Shown in pieces: positions 26,401-34,828 of a stretch of DNA of 64,000 nucleotides. Below the pieces are notes generated by a model. It was not told where the DNA came from, did no database searches, and saw only the letters and a program-made list of their open reading frames with translations. The translations under genes were made by a program, and so were the position numbers. The stretch lies in the NCBI GenBank assembly GCA_902786745.1, contig CADADR010000006.1, forward strand, positions 1 to 64,000. Direction: 5' to 3'. This DNA is from an uncultured Bacteroidia bacterium. Its GTDB lineage: Bacteria; Bacteroidota; Bacteroidia; Bacteroidales; F082. Position 1 is the first letter of the stretch. Every line of letters begins with the position of its first letter.

Positions 26401-28270
26401 GTGTGTTGTAAGGCCAGTTGCTTTGTGCAAGGAAGTACTTGCCGGCCACGTTGCCGAAAGCAGGTCTCCAGTTGCCTTCGTAGCTGGCGTAAGGACCATA
26501 GTCAGGCATGAATTGCGGGTCGTATTGGTCGTACATGCCCCAAGCATAGGCGTCGTTGACGAAGGAGTAGGAGGTCTGGGTGGGTCCAATGCAACCCACG
26601 GCACCGGCGTTCTGTCCGCCGCTGGTGCGACGCATGAAGGCCTCGATGAGGCATTCAGGTGTGTGGTCGAAGGTGCCGGTCTGGCAGTTGATGGTGTTGA
26701 CGAAGGTCATCTTACCCACGTTGTTCATCTGGGCCACATTGCTGGTGCTGAAGTCAGGCTCGCCCCAACCTTGGTAGTAGCCGTGGTCACGGTGTTGCAG
26801 CAACATGGAGCCGCTGTTGACGGCATTCACGACCTGTGCAGCGGTACCGCCTGTCCATCCACCGAGTTCGGCAGGCGTGGCAGGAATGTAGCCCAATCCG
26901 TTGGGACCAAAATAGTTGACCACCATATAGGTGTTTTGGTTGCTCGACCATTGGTTACCAGGATAACCGCTATAGATGGCATTGATACGCACGGGATTCT
27001 TGCCTTGGTTGCGCCAATAGCCGCCTACCACCTCGGAGCAGATCTGGAACCAGCGTTCGGTCTGCCAGCCTAAGGCGGTGATGGGGTGGTCGTAGGAGGC
27101 CGCGTCCATGTTGGGGTTGGTGTATTCGTATTCAAGTTGTTTGCTTACCATCATCTGGGCTTCGTTGGCGTTGGCGGCCACGAGGCGCGAGAAGGCCATC
27201 TCAGGCAGCATGTCACCCGTGACGTCGGCATAGCCATTGTCGGTGATGCAGTTGCCATAGCTGGTTGAGTGGTAGGTGTATTCTGCAGGGATACCCACGC
27301 TCATGTTGGCGTTGTGGTCTCCAAGGAGCAGCACAGCTACAGGCGGGATGTCCCATGTGTTGTAAGCGTTGTGGAAATAACTTTTCATCTGGTCGGTGGT
27401 GGTGCAGCCCATATCACTGAGGCTCTTCACCTCGGTGAGGATACCTTGTTGGATGCGGTATTCGGCCAGTTGGTTGGCATATTGGCGGAAGCTCTCGTTG
27501 TTGGGGATGACGATGAGGTATTCGCAGCCCGTGGGACGGTTGTTGACCCATTCCTGCATGCGGGCTTCGTAGTCGATGACGGGCAGCTGGTTGTAGTTGG
27601 CCAGGTTCTGCATCAGAATGGGGTCCCAATAGGGGGAACGCAGGCGGTTGTCGCCAAACGTGCCGTTGCCGCCGTCGAAGCGGATGCCGAACTGCAGGTC
27701 GTCGTACACACGCAGCTCTTTGGTGACGGGGTTGTATTGGTAAGGCACCACGGTGACAGCCACGGTCTGCACGCCACGCAGGCTAAAAGGCTCGCTGATG
27801 GTGACAGGCTGCTCGGGGAAGAAGGCGTTCTTATTGTAGATGCTCGTGTTCCGTTCGTAGGTGTTGGGGCTGTCGTCGGTGTCGAACTTAATGGGTGCGG
27901 CAGGCAGCAGGTCGACGTTTTGAATGGTGGTCATGCTGCGGTAACCCATCTCAACATGGGCAGTGGCGCCATTGGGCACGGCCACAAAACGGCTGAAGCT
28001 GGGCAGGTCGGGCTCGCCAGCATTGGCAGGCAGGCTGATGCCCGTGCCGCCTTGGATGACGTCGCCGGTATAGCCATTGTCAGTGATGTTGAGGATTTCA
28101 ATATGTTTCAACGCATGTCGCATCGTGATGGCGGAACGGGTGTTCTGTTCGACGCTGAGGCCTTCTTTTTGGGCCGAGTTGTTGAAATTGAAATCGCGTG
28201 TCTGTGCATTCAAGGCCATTGCCGAAAACAGCAGAATGGCGGAAACGAGTGTACGTGTAATAAGCTTCAT
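23486..28270 (-). CDS. gingipain-like C25 cysteine protease, T9SS-exported (1594 aa)
   Basis: Second C25 protease, clearly paralogous to the 1562-6451 protein along most of its length. Signal peptide 1-22. Propeptide region to about 240. Catalytic region about 245-640 with His496 (QHRDHG) and Cys529 (NTINCQTG), again 33 residues apart. Then Ig/CARDB-like regions, a jelly-roll domain (VWLDDILFP), two GDGSF...YTPGEQD Ig-like repeats, three or four WNxxxY...GCDSTV repeats and a T9SS sorting domain (LYPNPTDG). The GCDS repeats are shared with the adhesin-type neighbours, not with the first protease, so repeat modules have moved between protein types. The 18-base gap to the 20744 gene suggests co-transcription. 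Confidence 0.93.
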   Translation of the reverse strand: MKLITRTLVSAILLFSAMALNAQTRDFNFNNSAQKEGLSVEQNTRSAITMRHALKHIEILNITDNGYTGDVIQGGTGISLPANAGEPDLPSFSRFVAVPNGATAHVEMGYRSMTTIQNVDLLPAAPIKFDTDDSPNTYERNTSIYNKNAFFPEQPVTISEPFSLRGVQTVAVTVVPYQYNPVTKELRVYDDLQFGIRFDGGNGTFGDNRLRSPYWDPILMQNLANYNQLPVIDYEARMQEWVNNRPTGCEYLIVIPNNESFRQYANQLAEYRIQQGILTEVKSLSDMGCTTTDQMKSYFHNAYNTWDIPPVAVLLLGDHNANMSVGIPAEYTYHSTSYGNCITDNGYADVTGDMLPEMAFSRLVAANANEAQMMVSKQLEYEYTNPNMDAASYDHPITALGWQTERWFQICSEVVGGYWRNQGKNPVRINAIYSGYPGNQWSSNQNTYMVVNYFGPNGLGYIPATPAELGGWTGGTAAQVVNAVNSGSMLLQHRDHGYYQGWGEPDFSTSNVAQMNNVGKMTFVNTINCQTGTFDHTPECLIEAFMRRTSGGQNAGAVGCIGPTQTSYSFVNDAYAWGMYDQYDPQFMPDYGPYASYEGNWRPAFGNVAGKYFLAQSNWPYNTQNKAITYKMFTAHCDAFLTLYTQVPTAMTVNHPAQITAATTSINVTAPQGAVIALTRNNNILAVATATGSSQVMTFAAQPSNSNITIVATKQDKLRYVGTIHVISEPNLSVTELTPHDANGNHQLESGEQSSFDITIKNTGDQASTIATATLTTETPQYVTINENTATIPALSPNQTTNLESAFGITISNNVPHETPLLFKLTMVSGNHTWRHDFSFNAFAPRIKIDDIMTIIDGGTVKGNNNGRLDPGETAEITFVYENNGGMTANDVVATLTTSNQQYITISNPTITTPVVNVGQSVEATYTVSVSANMPKGEAALFALNVVSGPYTAMNSFSHRVGLDLAHFENGMGELEWENDPTHPWTIVNTNPNQGNYCLQSGTIGHNETSTLSLTFEVENETDEIRFFRKTDCELNGDNLKFYIDGELQQEWSGQLNWRELVFPVTQGEHTFTWTYEKNASGTNGADHVWLDDILFPVRHINFSCNAGANQNICLEEEAHLQAESIGYESLLWTTNGDGSFDHNDILDPIYTPGQQDLENKTVTLTLTATNEAGETLSDNVIVNFHEAASIEMETEGEICEGESINLSAITHEAGFTTWSTDGDGSFSNLASIETIYTPGEQDIANGSVTLTLTTISPYGCGDASQDFLLTIHPLQHTEFDMATCGPYSWNGVEYSEAGDYIQVLQSVYGCDSTVVMHLSLVDSYNTESEVTACSSYVWAGETLVESGIYEHTFTSLHGCDSTVVMHLTIAEPSFVEFTVEDCDSYNWNNTTYTQSGEYVEYFINTMGCDSIVTLHLTLNYTPAIGSINGDSEVDVRLTPNSTYTALNEEELTSADYTWSIEPQEAGSIESNNSHANVTWSDTFRGDAVINVKAENECGLSEKSLTVKVKNSTDIDEYSITAKLYPNPTDGVVTVEAQSLQRLTVINALGQTVYDRETEGDSAQIEMARFGTGTFLIRIQTENGVAMRRVNVVK

Positions 28271-28309
28271 GGTACGGTTATTTTGTTGATTTAACTACCT
28301 ATTTAAATT

Positions 28310-28339
28310 AAAAAAGCGCGTAAAGATACGCACTTTTTT
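28310..28339 (-). terminator. terminator after the third C25 protease
   Basis: Minus-strand AAAAAAGTGCGTA-TCTT-TACGCGCTTTTTT, with one G-T wobble, 52 bases past the stop codon at 28391. Confidence 0.8.
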
Positions 28340-28390
28340 GGAATTAAGGTGCATTTTTCTGATGAAATGCATCATTTTTGTATCGACAGG

Positions 28391-31300
28391 CTACATCTTG
28401 ATGATCCTTCTGCTCCAGCTTTGCCCGTCTTGTTGCACGACAATGTGGTACATGCCTGCAGGGCGACCTTTAAAGGAAAGGGTGCTGAGGTTCTTTTCTT
28501 CAAGGATGCATTGTCCGTTTGCATCGAAGACTTGGATGATGAAATCGCCTTCCAGTTCTAGCCCGATGCTGACTTGGTCAGTAGTGGGGTTGGGATATAG
28601 CGTGAGCGGGAGGGCGTTTTGTTCGGCGGTGTTGTCCAAATAGGGCGGCAGGAAGATGTAGTCGATCCAGGCGCAGTCGGCTCCTGAGCTGACAGAGTAG
28701 TCTTTTTCGTAGGTCCACGTGTAGACGTGTTGCCCCGGCCTCACTGTGTAGGAATGGTTGTACCATTCTATTGTTCCCGACCATCTGGCTTTTTCCTCAT
28801 CGTCGATATAAAATATCAGGAAGTCATAGTTGGATTCCGACGAGACCCTACTATAGAACTCAAAGGTACCTTCTTCGTTGGAGGTGTAGGTGAATGAAAG
28901 CGATGACGACTCGTCATGCGTGATGGTGGTGTCCGACAAGGCGCAATAGTTACCGTCGAAAGCGCCATAATTGATGATTTGCCAAGGATGCACGGGGTCG
29001 TTGGTCCAATACTCGGTGTTGAACATGCCGGATTCGAAACTCTCATACGAAAAGCCTATCGAGCATCTGATGTTGTTAGGCATAACAAGTTCCCCACAGC
29101 TGGCGTCAAGATGCAATTCGACGTAAGGCACTTCTCCCGCGATGTATTCGACGTAGATGTCGAAGGTGAGGTCGGTCGAGGTCCCGATAGGCATGTCGTC
29201 AATGGTGGTCTCGGGATTGAGGACGTGGATGTAACCTTCGTTGTTCCTTAATGAAATATTGGGACTATGGGCATTATAATGGCCTGTGTTGGTAAGGTGG
29301 AAGGTGAGCGTCGCGTATTCTCCAGGATCCAGGTCTCCGTTGCCGTTGCCCGCTTGGTCGTTGATGTCGACGAGTTCCGCTATGATGCGTGGCGCGACGA
29401 CGGCCACATCGAACTCGCGTTCAAACCCCATGCCATCGCTTTCTGTCGTGACGGTGAAAGGCACATGGGTGCCGTCAGGGATGTTCTCGGAAAGCGTAAT
29501 CTGGAAGGCGTCTTCAATCACCTGCTCCTCCTCGGGTGTCAAGGGAGGAACTGCGGTCTGCCCTTGGGCGATTTGCATCTGGCCGGTGGCGTTGGCAAGG
29601 ACGGCAGTGCCTGTAGTGGTGGCATCGGTACCGACGTTACGGACAGTGAGGTCGATAGTGGCCGACTGCCCATAAGTAAGGTGGGCGACTCCGTCGTTGA
29701 AGGCGACGCTGTCGGCTACGACGAAAGGTCCGCTGACGGCTACCAAGGGGATGTCTTCCTCGTGACGGAGGTAATTCAGTCCCGTCAAGGTGAGATGCAC
29801 TACACCGTTGGGCACATATTCCATGACATAGAGGGTCTGCTCTTCGCCCGTACCCGTGGCGGTGGCCAACAGATGGGCTTCCCCTCCATATTCGGTGCTT
29901 AAGGCAATCTGTACACCTTCAGGCGCAGTGATGTGGAAGGGGGAGAAAGAAGTGATGGATGAGTCGTGGGAGGCTTGTATGATTTGAGGCACTTCCGTGA
30001 AAACCCTTAGGAAGGCGTCGCAGTGTGAGTGGAAGGTGTTGTAGATGGTGGTGCGCATGTCTGCATTGGTGTTGGGGAAGACGTGGAGGTCAAGGAAGTA
30101 TTTGCCTGACACCATGGCGAACGAAGGGATCCACTCGGCCACATGGCTGGCATTGGGACCGTAATCGGGCATGAAGTTTGGGTCGAAGAGATCCCAGACA
30201 CCCCATAAAAAGATGTCGTTGGCAAAGGAATAGGTTTGTCCTGACGGGCTGATGGCCCCAACGATGCCCGCATTCTGCCCATCTCGGGTCATGCGCATCA
30301 AGGCCTCAGTAAAGCAGTTCGAGCCGAAGTCGTATTCTCCCGTCTTGCAGTTGACAGAGATGAGGAAGGGCATCTGCCCCACGTTGTTGATGGCGTTGAA
30401 GTCGCTGACAAGGATCAGGGGCTGGTACCATTTCTGTGTCCACCCATGGTCGCGGTGTTGCACAATATAGGCGCCTCGGTTGAAGGCTTCTATGACATCG
30501 TCTTTGGTGGCGCCCGTCCATTCTCCGAGTTCTCCAGGCGTGGCAGGAATGTAGCCAAGGCCGGTGGGACCGAAATAGGAAGTGATGGCACTGGTGCCCG
30601 AGGCGCTCGACCACTGGTCGCTCAGCGTGCCGGAATGGATTTCGCTGAGTCGGGTGGGGAACTTGTCGTGTTGGCTGAGATAGCCGTATATGGTCGAAAT
30701 GGTGATTTGGAACCATAAGGTGGTCTGCCACGCCGAGGCCGTCAAGGGGTGTTTGTAGTAGTAAAGGTTCATGCAGGGGTTGGTGTATTCATACTCCATC
30801 TGCTTGTCGATGAAGATGGGCAGTTCCGACTCGTTTTGCGCGACAAGACGCGAGAAACTGATGTCGGGGAGGTTGTCGTCGTTGATGTCGGCATAGGGGT
30901 TGTCAGATGAGATGAAACCGTCTTTGGGACTCTGGGTGCGGAATGCTGGGATGTAATGGGTCATGTCCTCGCCATGGTCGGCTAAGATACACACGGCTAC
31001 TGGAGGAATGTCCCAGTTGGCATAGATGTCTCTGACCCACAACCTGAGCATGCCGGGTGTGTTGGAACCTGTTTCCCCGATAGCCATCACCTTGGTGAGG
31101 ATGCCTTGACGGGTGCGGTAGTTAGCCAACTCCTGTGCAGCCTCGATAAAGGCTTCGTTGTCGGGCGTTAGGATGAGGTATTCGCATCCTGTGGCACGGT
31201 TTCTTGACCATTCTTGTCTGCGGGCATCATAGTCAATACTCGGCAGACTGCTGTAGTTCAATATGTTATTCTGCAGAATAGGATCCCAATAAGGAGAACG

Positions 31301-31879
31301 CAGGCGATCATCGCCGAAGTGCCCGTTGCCGCCCTCGAAGCGGATGTCGATGTCCATCGAGCGGTGGACAGCCAACTCGTGTGTCACGGGGTTGAACTGG
31401 AACGGGCTGAGACCGATATGAATCACGTCGACACCGCGCAGCTGCTGAGGCTCGGCGGTGCAGCATGCCTCCGATGGATAGAAGCAGTTACGGGAATACA
31501 CCTTTGGGTCTTTGAAGAAAGGAGGCTCAGGGTCGTTCTCGCAGCGGCTGCCTTCCGAGGGCGAAATGTTGATGCCCGTGATGTGTTCGTCACGACTCAT
31601 CCTGACGTCGACGATGGCTTTGGCGCCTTGTGGAATGGCGATGAAACGGTTGAAGGTGGGCAGTGCCGGCAGACCGTATTCGTTAGGCACTACGATGCCT
31701 TTTGTGGCTATGCTGTGCATTATCTCACCGTCGACCACGACGGTGTCGATGCTATAGTCGCCGAGTTCGAAGTGCAGGCTGATGTGACCGCGGTCGGAAG
31801 CGGTGATGGTGAAGTCCTGGCCGATGGAGAACAGGGGTAAGGCCATTAGTAGAACCAGAGTAGAAAGGATACGTTTCAT
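28391..31879 (-). CDS. gingipain-like C25 cysteine protease, T9SS-exported (1162 aa)
   Basis: Third C25 protease and the shortest. The start at 31879 (MKRILSTLVLLMALPLFSIGQ) is chosen over an ATG at 31903, which would put eight polar residues before the signal peptide. Catalytic region about 235-630 with His478 (QHRDHG) and Cys511 (SVNCKTG), 33 apart. The WGEP that follows the His in the other two proteases is WYQP here. Then two Ig/CARDB-like regions (GNGNGDLDPGEYATL), one jelly-roll domain (about 950-1080, CAWIDYIFLP) and a T9SS domain (LYPNPTTDQ). It lacks the Ig and GCDS repeats, so it is close to the minimal architecture. Flanked by terminators on both sides, so probably transcribed alone. 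Confidence 0.93.
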   Translation of the reverse strand: MKRILSTLVLLMALPLFSIGQDFTITASDRGHISLHFELGDYSIDTVVVDGEIMHSIATKGIVVPNEYGLPALPTFNRFIAIPQGAKAIVDVRMSRDEHITGINISPSEGSRCENDPEPPFFKDPKVYSRNCFYPSEACCTAEPQQLRGVDVIHIGLSPFQFNPVTHELAVHRSMDIDIRFEGGNGHFGDDRLRSPYWDPILQNNILNYSSLPSIDYDARRQEWSRNRATGCEYLILTPDNEAFIEAAQELANYRTRQGILTKVMAIGETGSNTPGMLRLWVRDIYANWDIPPVAVCILADHGEDMTHYIPAFRTQSPKDGFISSDNPYADINDDNLPDISFSRLVAQNESELPIFIDKQMEYEYTNPCMNLYYYKHPLTASAWQTTLWFQITISTIYGYLSQHDKFPTRLSEIHSGTLSDQWSSASGTSAITSYFGPTGLGYIPATPGELGEWTGATKDDVIEAFNRGAYIVQHRDHGWTQKWYQPLILVSDFNAINNVGQMPFLISVNCKTGEYDFGSNCFTEALMRMTRDGQNAGIVGAISPSGQTYSFANDIFLWGVWDLFDPNFMPDYGPNASHVAEWIPSFAMVSGKYFLDLHVFPNTNADMRTTIYNTFHSHCDAFLRVFTEVPQIIQASHDSSITSFSPFHITAPEGVQIALSTEYGGEAHLLATATGTGEEQTLYVMEYVPNGVVHLTLTGLNYLRHEEDIPLVAVSGPFVVADSVAFNDGVAHLTYGQSATIDLTVRNVGTDATTTGTAVLANATGQMQIAQGQTAVPPLTPEEEQVIEDAFQITLSENIPDGTHVPFTVTTESDGMGFEREFDVAVVAPRIIAELVDINDQAGNGNGDLDPGEYATLTFHLTNTGHYNAHSPNISLRNNEGYIHVLNPETTIDDMPIGTSTDLTFDIYVEYIAGEVPYVELHLDASCGELVMPNNIRCSIGFSYESFESGMFNTEYWTNDPVHPWQIINYGAFDGNYCALSDTTITHDESSSLSFTYTSNEEGTFEFYSRVSSESNYDFLIFYIDDEEKARWSGTIEWYNHSYTVRPGQHVYTWTYEKDYSVSSGADCAWIDYIFLPPYLDNTAEQNALPLTLYPNPTTDQVSIGLELEGDFIIQVFDANGQCILEEKNLSTLSFKGRPAGMYHIVVQQDGQSWSRRIIKM

Positions 31880-31905
31880 ATTATGTTGTTTTTCAATATA
31901 CAAAC

Positions 31906-31939
31906 AAAAAAGAAAGCCGTAAAATTACGACTTTCTTTT
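31906..31939 (-). terminator. terminator of the rnf operon
   Basis: AAAAGAAAG-TCGTAA paired with TTACG-GCTTTCTTTT on the minus strand, 28 bases after the rnfA stop codon. Confidence 0.85.
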
Positions 31940-31966
31940 AAAATGCAAGGGAAAATGTTCAAAAAA

Positions 31967-32566
31967 TCACACAATTCCCGTAAATCCCATGAACGCCAAG
32001 GCCAAAATGCCGGCGGTAATCAGGGCGATAGGGGTACCTTTCATGCCCTTGGGAGGCTCCATCAGGTCGATGTGCTCACGGATGCCAGCAAAGATGACCA
32101 AGGCCATGGCGAAGCCGAGGGCGATGCCGACGGCATAGACGATGGACTCGCCGAGGCTCAGCATGTGGGCCACGCCGCCATAGTTGAACTCCTTGGTGAC
32201 CACGGTCAGCGACACGCCGAGGACGGCGCAGTTGGTCGTAATCAGCGGCAGGAACACACCCAAGGCGGTGTATAGCGACGGACTTATCTTCTTCAGGATG
32301 ATCTCCACCATCTGCACCAAGGCAGCGATGATGAGGATGAAGGCGATGGTCTGCAAGAAGGTCAACTTCAAGGGAATCAGGATGTACTGGTTCGTCAGCC
32401 ATGTCACGAGGGTGGCCAGGGTCAACACGAAGATGACGGCAGCGCCCATACCCAAAGCAGTGGAGGTCTTCTTAGAGGTGCCCAAGAAGGGGCAGATACC
32501 CAGGAACTGGGAGAAGATCACGTTGTTGACCAAGATGGTCGATAAGATAATGATGAGGTATTTCAT
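31967..32566 (-). CDS. rnfA: Rnf complex membrane subunit RnfA
   Basis: 199 residues, about six membrane helices. Integral subunit of the Rnf complex, which moves electrons between reduced ferredoxin and NAD+ while pumping Na+ or H+ across the inner membrane. The N-terminal NNVIFSQFLGICPFLGTSKK and the central ITTNCAVLGV carry the conserved Cys that bind the membrane-embedded Fe-S cluster at the RnfA/RnfE interface. Last gene of the operon; starts 3 bases after the rnfE stop. Confidence 0.96.
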   Translation of the reverse strand: MKYLIIILSTILVNNVIFSQFLGICPFLGTSKKTSTALGMGAAVIFVLTLATLVTWLTNQYILIPLKLTFLQTIAFILIIAALVQMVEIILKKISPSLYTALGVFLPLITTNCAVLGVSLTVVTKEFNYGGVAHMLSLGESIVYAVGIALGFAMALVIFAGIREHIDLMEPPKGMKGTPIALITAGILALAFMGFTGIV

Positions 32567-32569
32567 GGC

Positions 32570-33163
32570 TTAGTGACTTTCTTTTTTGAGTTTGTTGACG
32601 ATAGCGATAACGAAGCCGAGGCAGATGAAGGCGCCGGGAGGCAGGATGAACACCAGGATGTTCGCCGTCTCGGGCAGGATGGTAAGACCGAAGATGGAGC
32701 CGCTGCCGAGGAATTCACGGATGCAGCCTAACAGCGTCAGGGCGAGGGTAAAGCCCAAGCCCATGCCGAGGCCGTCCAACAGTGAAGGCCACACGGGGTT
32801 CTTCGAGGCGAAAGCCTCAGCACGACCCAGCACGATGCAGTTCACCACGATGAGGGGGATGAACAGGCCGAGGGTTTCATAGATGTCGGGCACATAGGCC
32901 TGCATGACGAGTTGCACCACCGTCACAAACGAGGCGATGACCACGATGAAGCAGGGGATACGCACCTTGTCGGGGATGAAGCCCTTCAGCAGGGAGATGA
33001 AGATATTCGATAGCACCAGCACGAAGGTGGTGGCCAAACCCATCGACATGCCGTTGATGGCACTGGTGGTCGTTGCCAAGGTCGGGCAGCAGCCCAACAG
33101 CAGCACCAGGATGGGGTTTTCTTTGATGAGGCCTTTGGTAAAGGTTTGCAGATTGTTACTCAT
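32570..33163 (-). CDS. rnfE: Rnf complex membrane subunit RnfE
   Basis: 197 residues, paralogous to RnfA. GLIKENPILVLLLGCCPTLATTTSAING and IVVNCIVLGRAEAFA hold the conserved Cys residues. The start at 33163 (MSNNLQTF) is preceded by GGAGGA, a good ribosome-binding site, so the ATG at 33187 is not used. It overlaps the end of rnfG by 8 bases, a sign of translational coupling. Confidence 0.95.
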   Translation of the reverse strand: MSNNLQTFTKGLIKENPILVLLLGCCPTLATTTSAINGMSMGLATTFVLVLSNIFISLLKGFIPDKVRIPCFIVVIASFVTVVQLVMQAYVPDIYETLGLFIPLIVVNCIVLGRAEAFASKNPVWPSLLDGLGMGLGFTLALTLLGCIREFLGSGSIFGLTILPETANILVFILPPGAFICLGFVIAIVNKLKKESH

Positions 33164-33830
33164 TGCTTTGTCCTCCTTCCGTTTCATTATTCTCCTCAGC
33201 GGGAGCCTCTTCCATAACGGGAGCTTCTTCCTCGACGGGAGCGTTGGTCATGAATTGTGCCTTGTTGGCCATGAAGGCTTGGTAAGCCTTGTCGACCGCC
33301 TTCGAGAAGGCTCTCGAGGTGATGGTGGCCGCGGTGATGGCATCGACGTCGCCGCCGTCTTTCTTGACGATCAACTTGAAGTCGTTGGGGTTCTTGTCGA
33401 CGAATTGGTCCTTGAACTTGCCAGTCATATTGGCGCCGAGGCCTGGGGTCTCAGCGTGCGACAGCACCGAGGTGCCTTTGATGGTACCATCGGCGAGGAA
33501 GCCGACCATCATGTCGATCTTGCCGCCGAAGCCGCCTTCGCTGGTCTTCACGGCAGCGCCTTTGAAGTTGCCGTTGGCATCGTAGGCGAGGTTGCAAGGG
33601 AAGGTCATGTCGACACCTTCATAAGTGAATTGCATTGTGTCAGCCTCATAGTTGATTTCGCCTTCCAAAGGCAACACGGCCTGGATGGCAGCTTCGTTCT
33701 TCTTCTGGTCGACCTCGGCGATGGCGTCTTTGGTCACGCCGTAGACTAAGCCGAGCACACCGCCCGACACCGCTGCGATGACGAGCAGGGCGACGAGCAT
33801 ATTAACTAAAGTGGATGGTTTCTTTGCCAT
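33156..33830 (-). CDS. rnfG: Rnf complex FMN subunit RnfG
   Basis: 224 residues. One N-terminal membrane helix (about 10-30) and a periplasmic FMN-binding domain. The covalent FMN site is the (S/T)xATxT motif, here TAATIT with Thr171 as the expected attachment residue. The usual SGAT is TAAT. The C-terminal tail is unusually acidic and Pro/Glu-rich (EEEAPVMEEAPAEE). Fifth Rnf subunit in map order, located between rnfD and rnfE as in typical clusters. Confidence 0.94.
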   Translation of the reverse strand: MAKKPSTLVNMLVALLVIAAVSGGVLGLVYGVTKDAIAEVDQKKNEAAIQAVLPLEGEINYEADTMQFTYEGVDMTFPCNLAYDANGNFKGAAVKTSEGGFGGKIDMMVGFLADGTIKGTSVLSHAETPGLGANMTGKFKDQFVDKNPNDFKLIVKKDGGDVDAITAATITSRAFSKAVDKAYQAFMANKAQFMTNAPVEEEAPVMEEAPAEENNETEGGQSNE

Positions 33831-33835
33831 GGCGA

Positions 33836-34822
33836 TTACTTTTTAGAGGGTTTGACAACGCCGAACACTTTGGGCTTGAAGGCCTTGTTGATGAGCGGTG
33901 TGAAGGCATTCATAATCAAGATGGCGAACGACACACCTTCGGGATAGGCACCCCACAGACGGATGATGACCGTGATGGCACCGATGCCGAAGCCAAACAA
34001 TAGTTTGCCTCGTACCGTCATCGGTGAGGTCACCATGTCGGTGGCCATGAAGAAGGCGCCGAGGATGAGACCGCCATATACCAGGTGGTACCAAGGAGCG
34101 ATGTAAGCCTCAGGGTTGATGAGGTAAAAGATGCCCGTGAAGATGAACACGGTGAGCAAGATGCTCAACGGCGTCCAGATGTCGATGACCTTACGGCAGA
34201 TGAGGTAGATGGCGCCAAGCAACAGGGCGATGGCACAGACCTCGCCAAAGGCACCGCCACGGTTACCTAAAACCATGTCGATGAATTGTGCGTGATCGAG
34301 CGATGAGGCACCTGATTCCTTCAAGAGGCCGAGCGGGGTGGGACCCGTGACGGCATCGGTGAAGAAGCCTGCCTTGAAGATAGGAGCGGCCTGCGGCCAG
34401 GTGGTCATGGCGGTCGGGAACGACACGAGCATGAACACACGGCCTACCAGAGCCGGGTTGAAGGGGTTCTTGCCCAAGCCGCCAAAGGCCATCTTGCCGA
34501 TACCGATGGCGACGACGCTACCCACGATAGCCATCCAGATGGGAAGGTTGGCGGGCACATTGAAGGCCAACAGCACGCCCGTCAGCGCGGCCGAGCCGTC
34601 GTTGATGGTCAAGGGGCCTTTGATAAGGAATTTCTGAATGAGCCATTCGGTCAGCATACAGGCGGCCACCGTGACGATGGTCAGGCGGAGGGCATACCAG
34701 CCGAAATAATAGATGGCCACAAGCAGAGCGGGAAGCAAGGCGAGGAGCACACGATACATGATCTTCCTCGTGTTTTCCGTCGAATGCACATGCGGCGAAC
34801 CAGATATTGTGTATTTATTCAT
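33836..34822 (-). CDS. rnfD: Rnf complex membrane FMN subunit RnfD
   Basis: 328 residues with about eight to ten membrane helices. The conserved FGGLGKNPFNPALVGRVFML block and the FMN-attachment region DAVTGPTPLG are present. Carries covalently bound FMN and is a likely part of the ion path. Five bases upstream of rnfG, six downstream of rnfC. Confidence 0.95.
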   Translation of the reverse strand: MNKYTISGSPHVHSTENTRKIMYRVLLALLPALLVAIYYFGWYALRLTIVTVAACMLTEWLIQKFLIKGPLTINDGSAALTGVLLAFNVPANLPIWMAIVGSVVAIGIGKMAFGGLGKNPFNPALVGRVFMLVSFPTAMTTWPQAAPIFKAGFFTDAVTGPTPLGLLKESGASSLDHAQFIDMVLGNRGGAFGEVCAIALLLGAIYLICRKVIDIWTPLSILLTVFIFTGIFYLINPEAYIAPWYHLVYGGLILGAFFMATDMVTSPMTVRGKLLFGFGIGAITVIIRLWGAYPEGVSFAILIMNAFTPLINKAFKPKVFGVVKPSKK

Positions 34823-34828
34823 GGTCTT

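Noticed and set aside
25511..27073. Long open frame (520 codons) opposite the second C25 protease
   Set aside because: Same type of antisense shadow, at the homologous region of a paralogous gene; no start context or domain.
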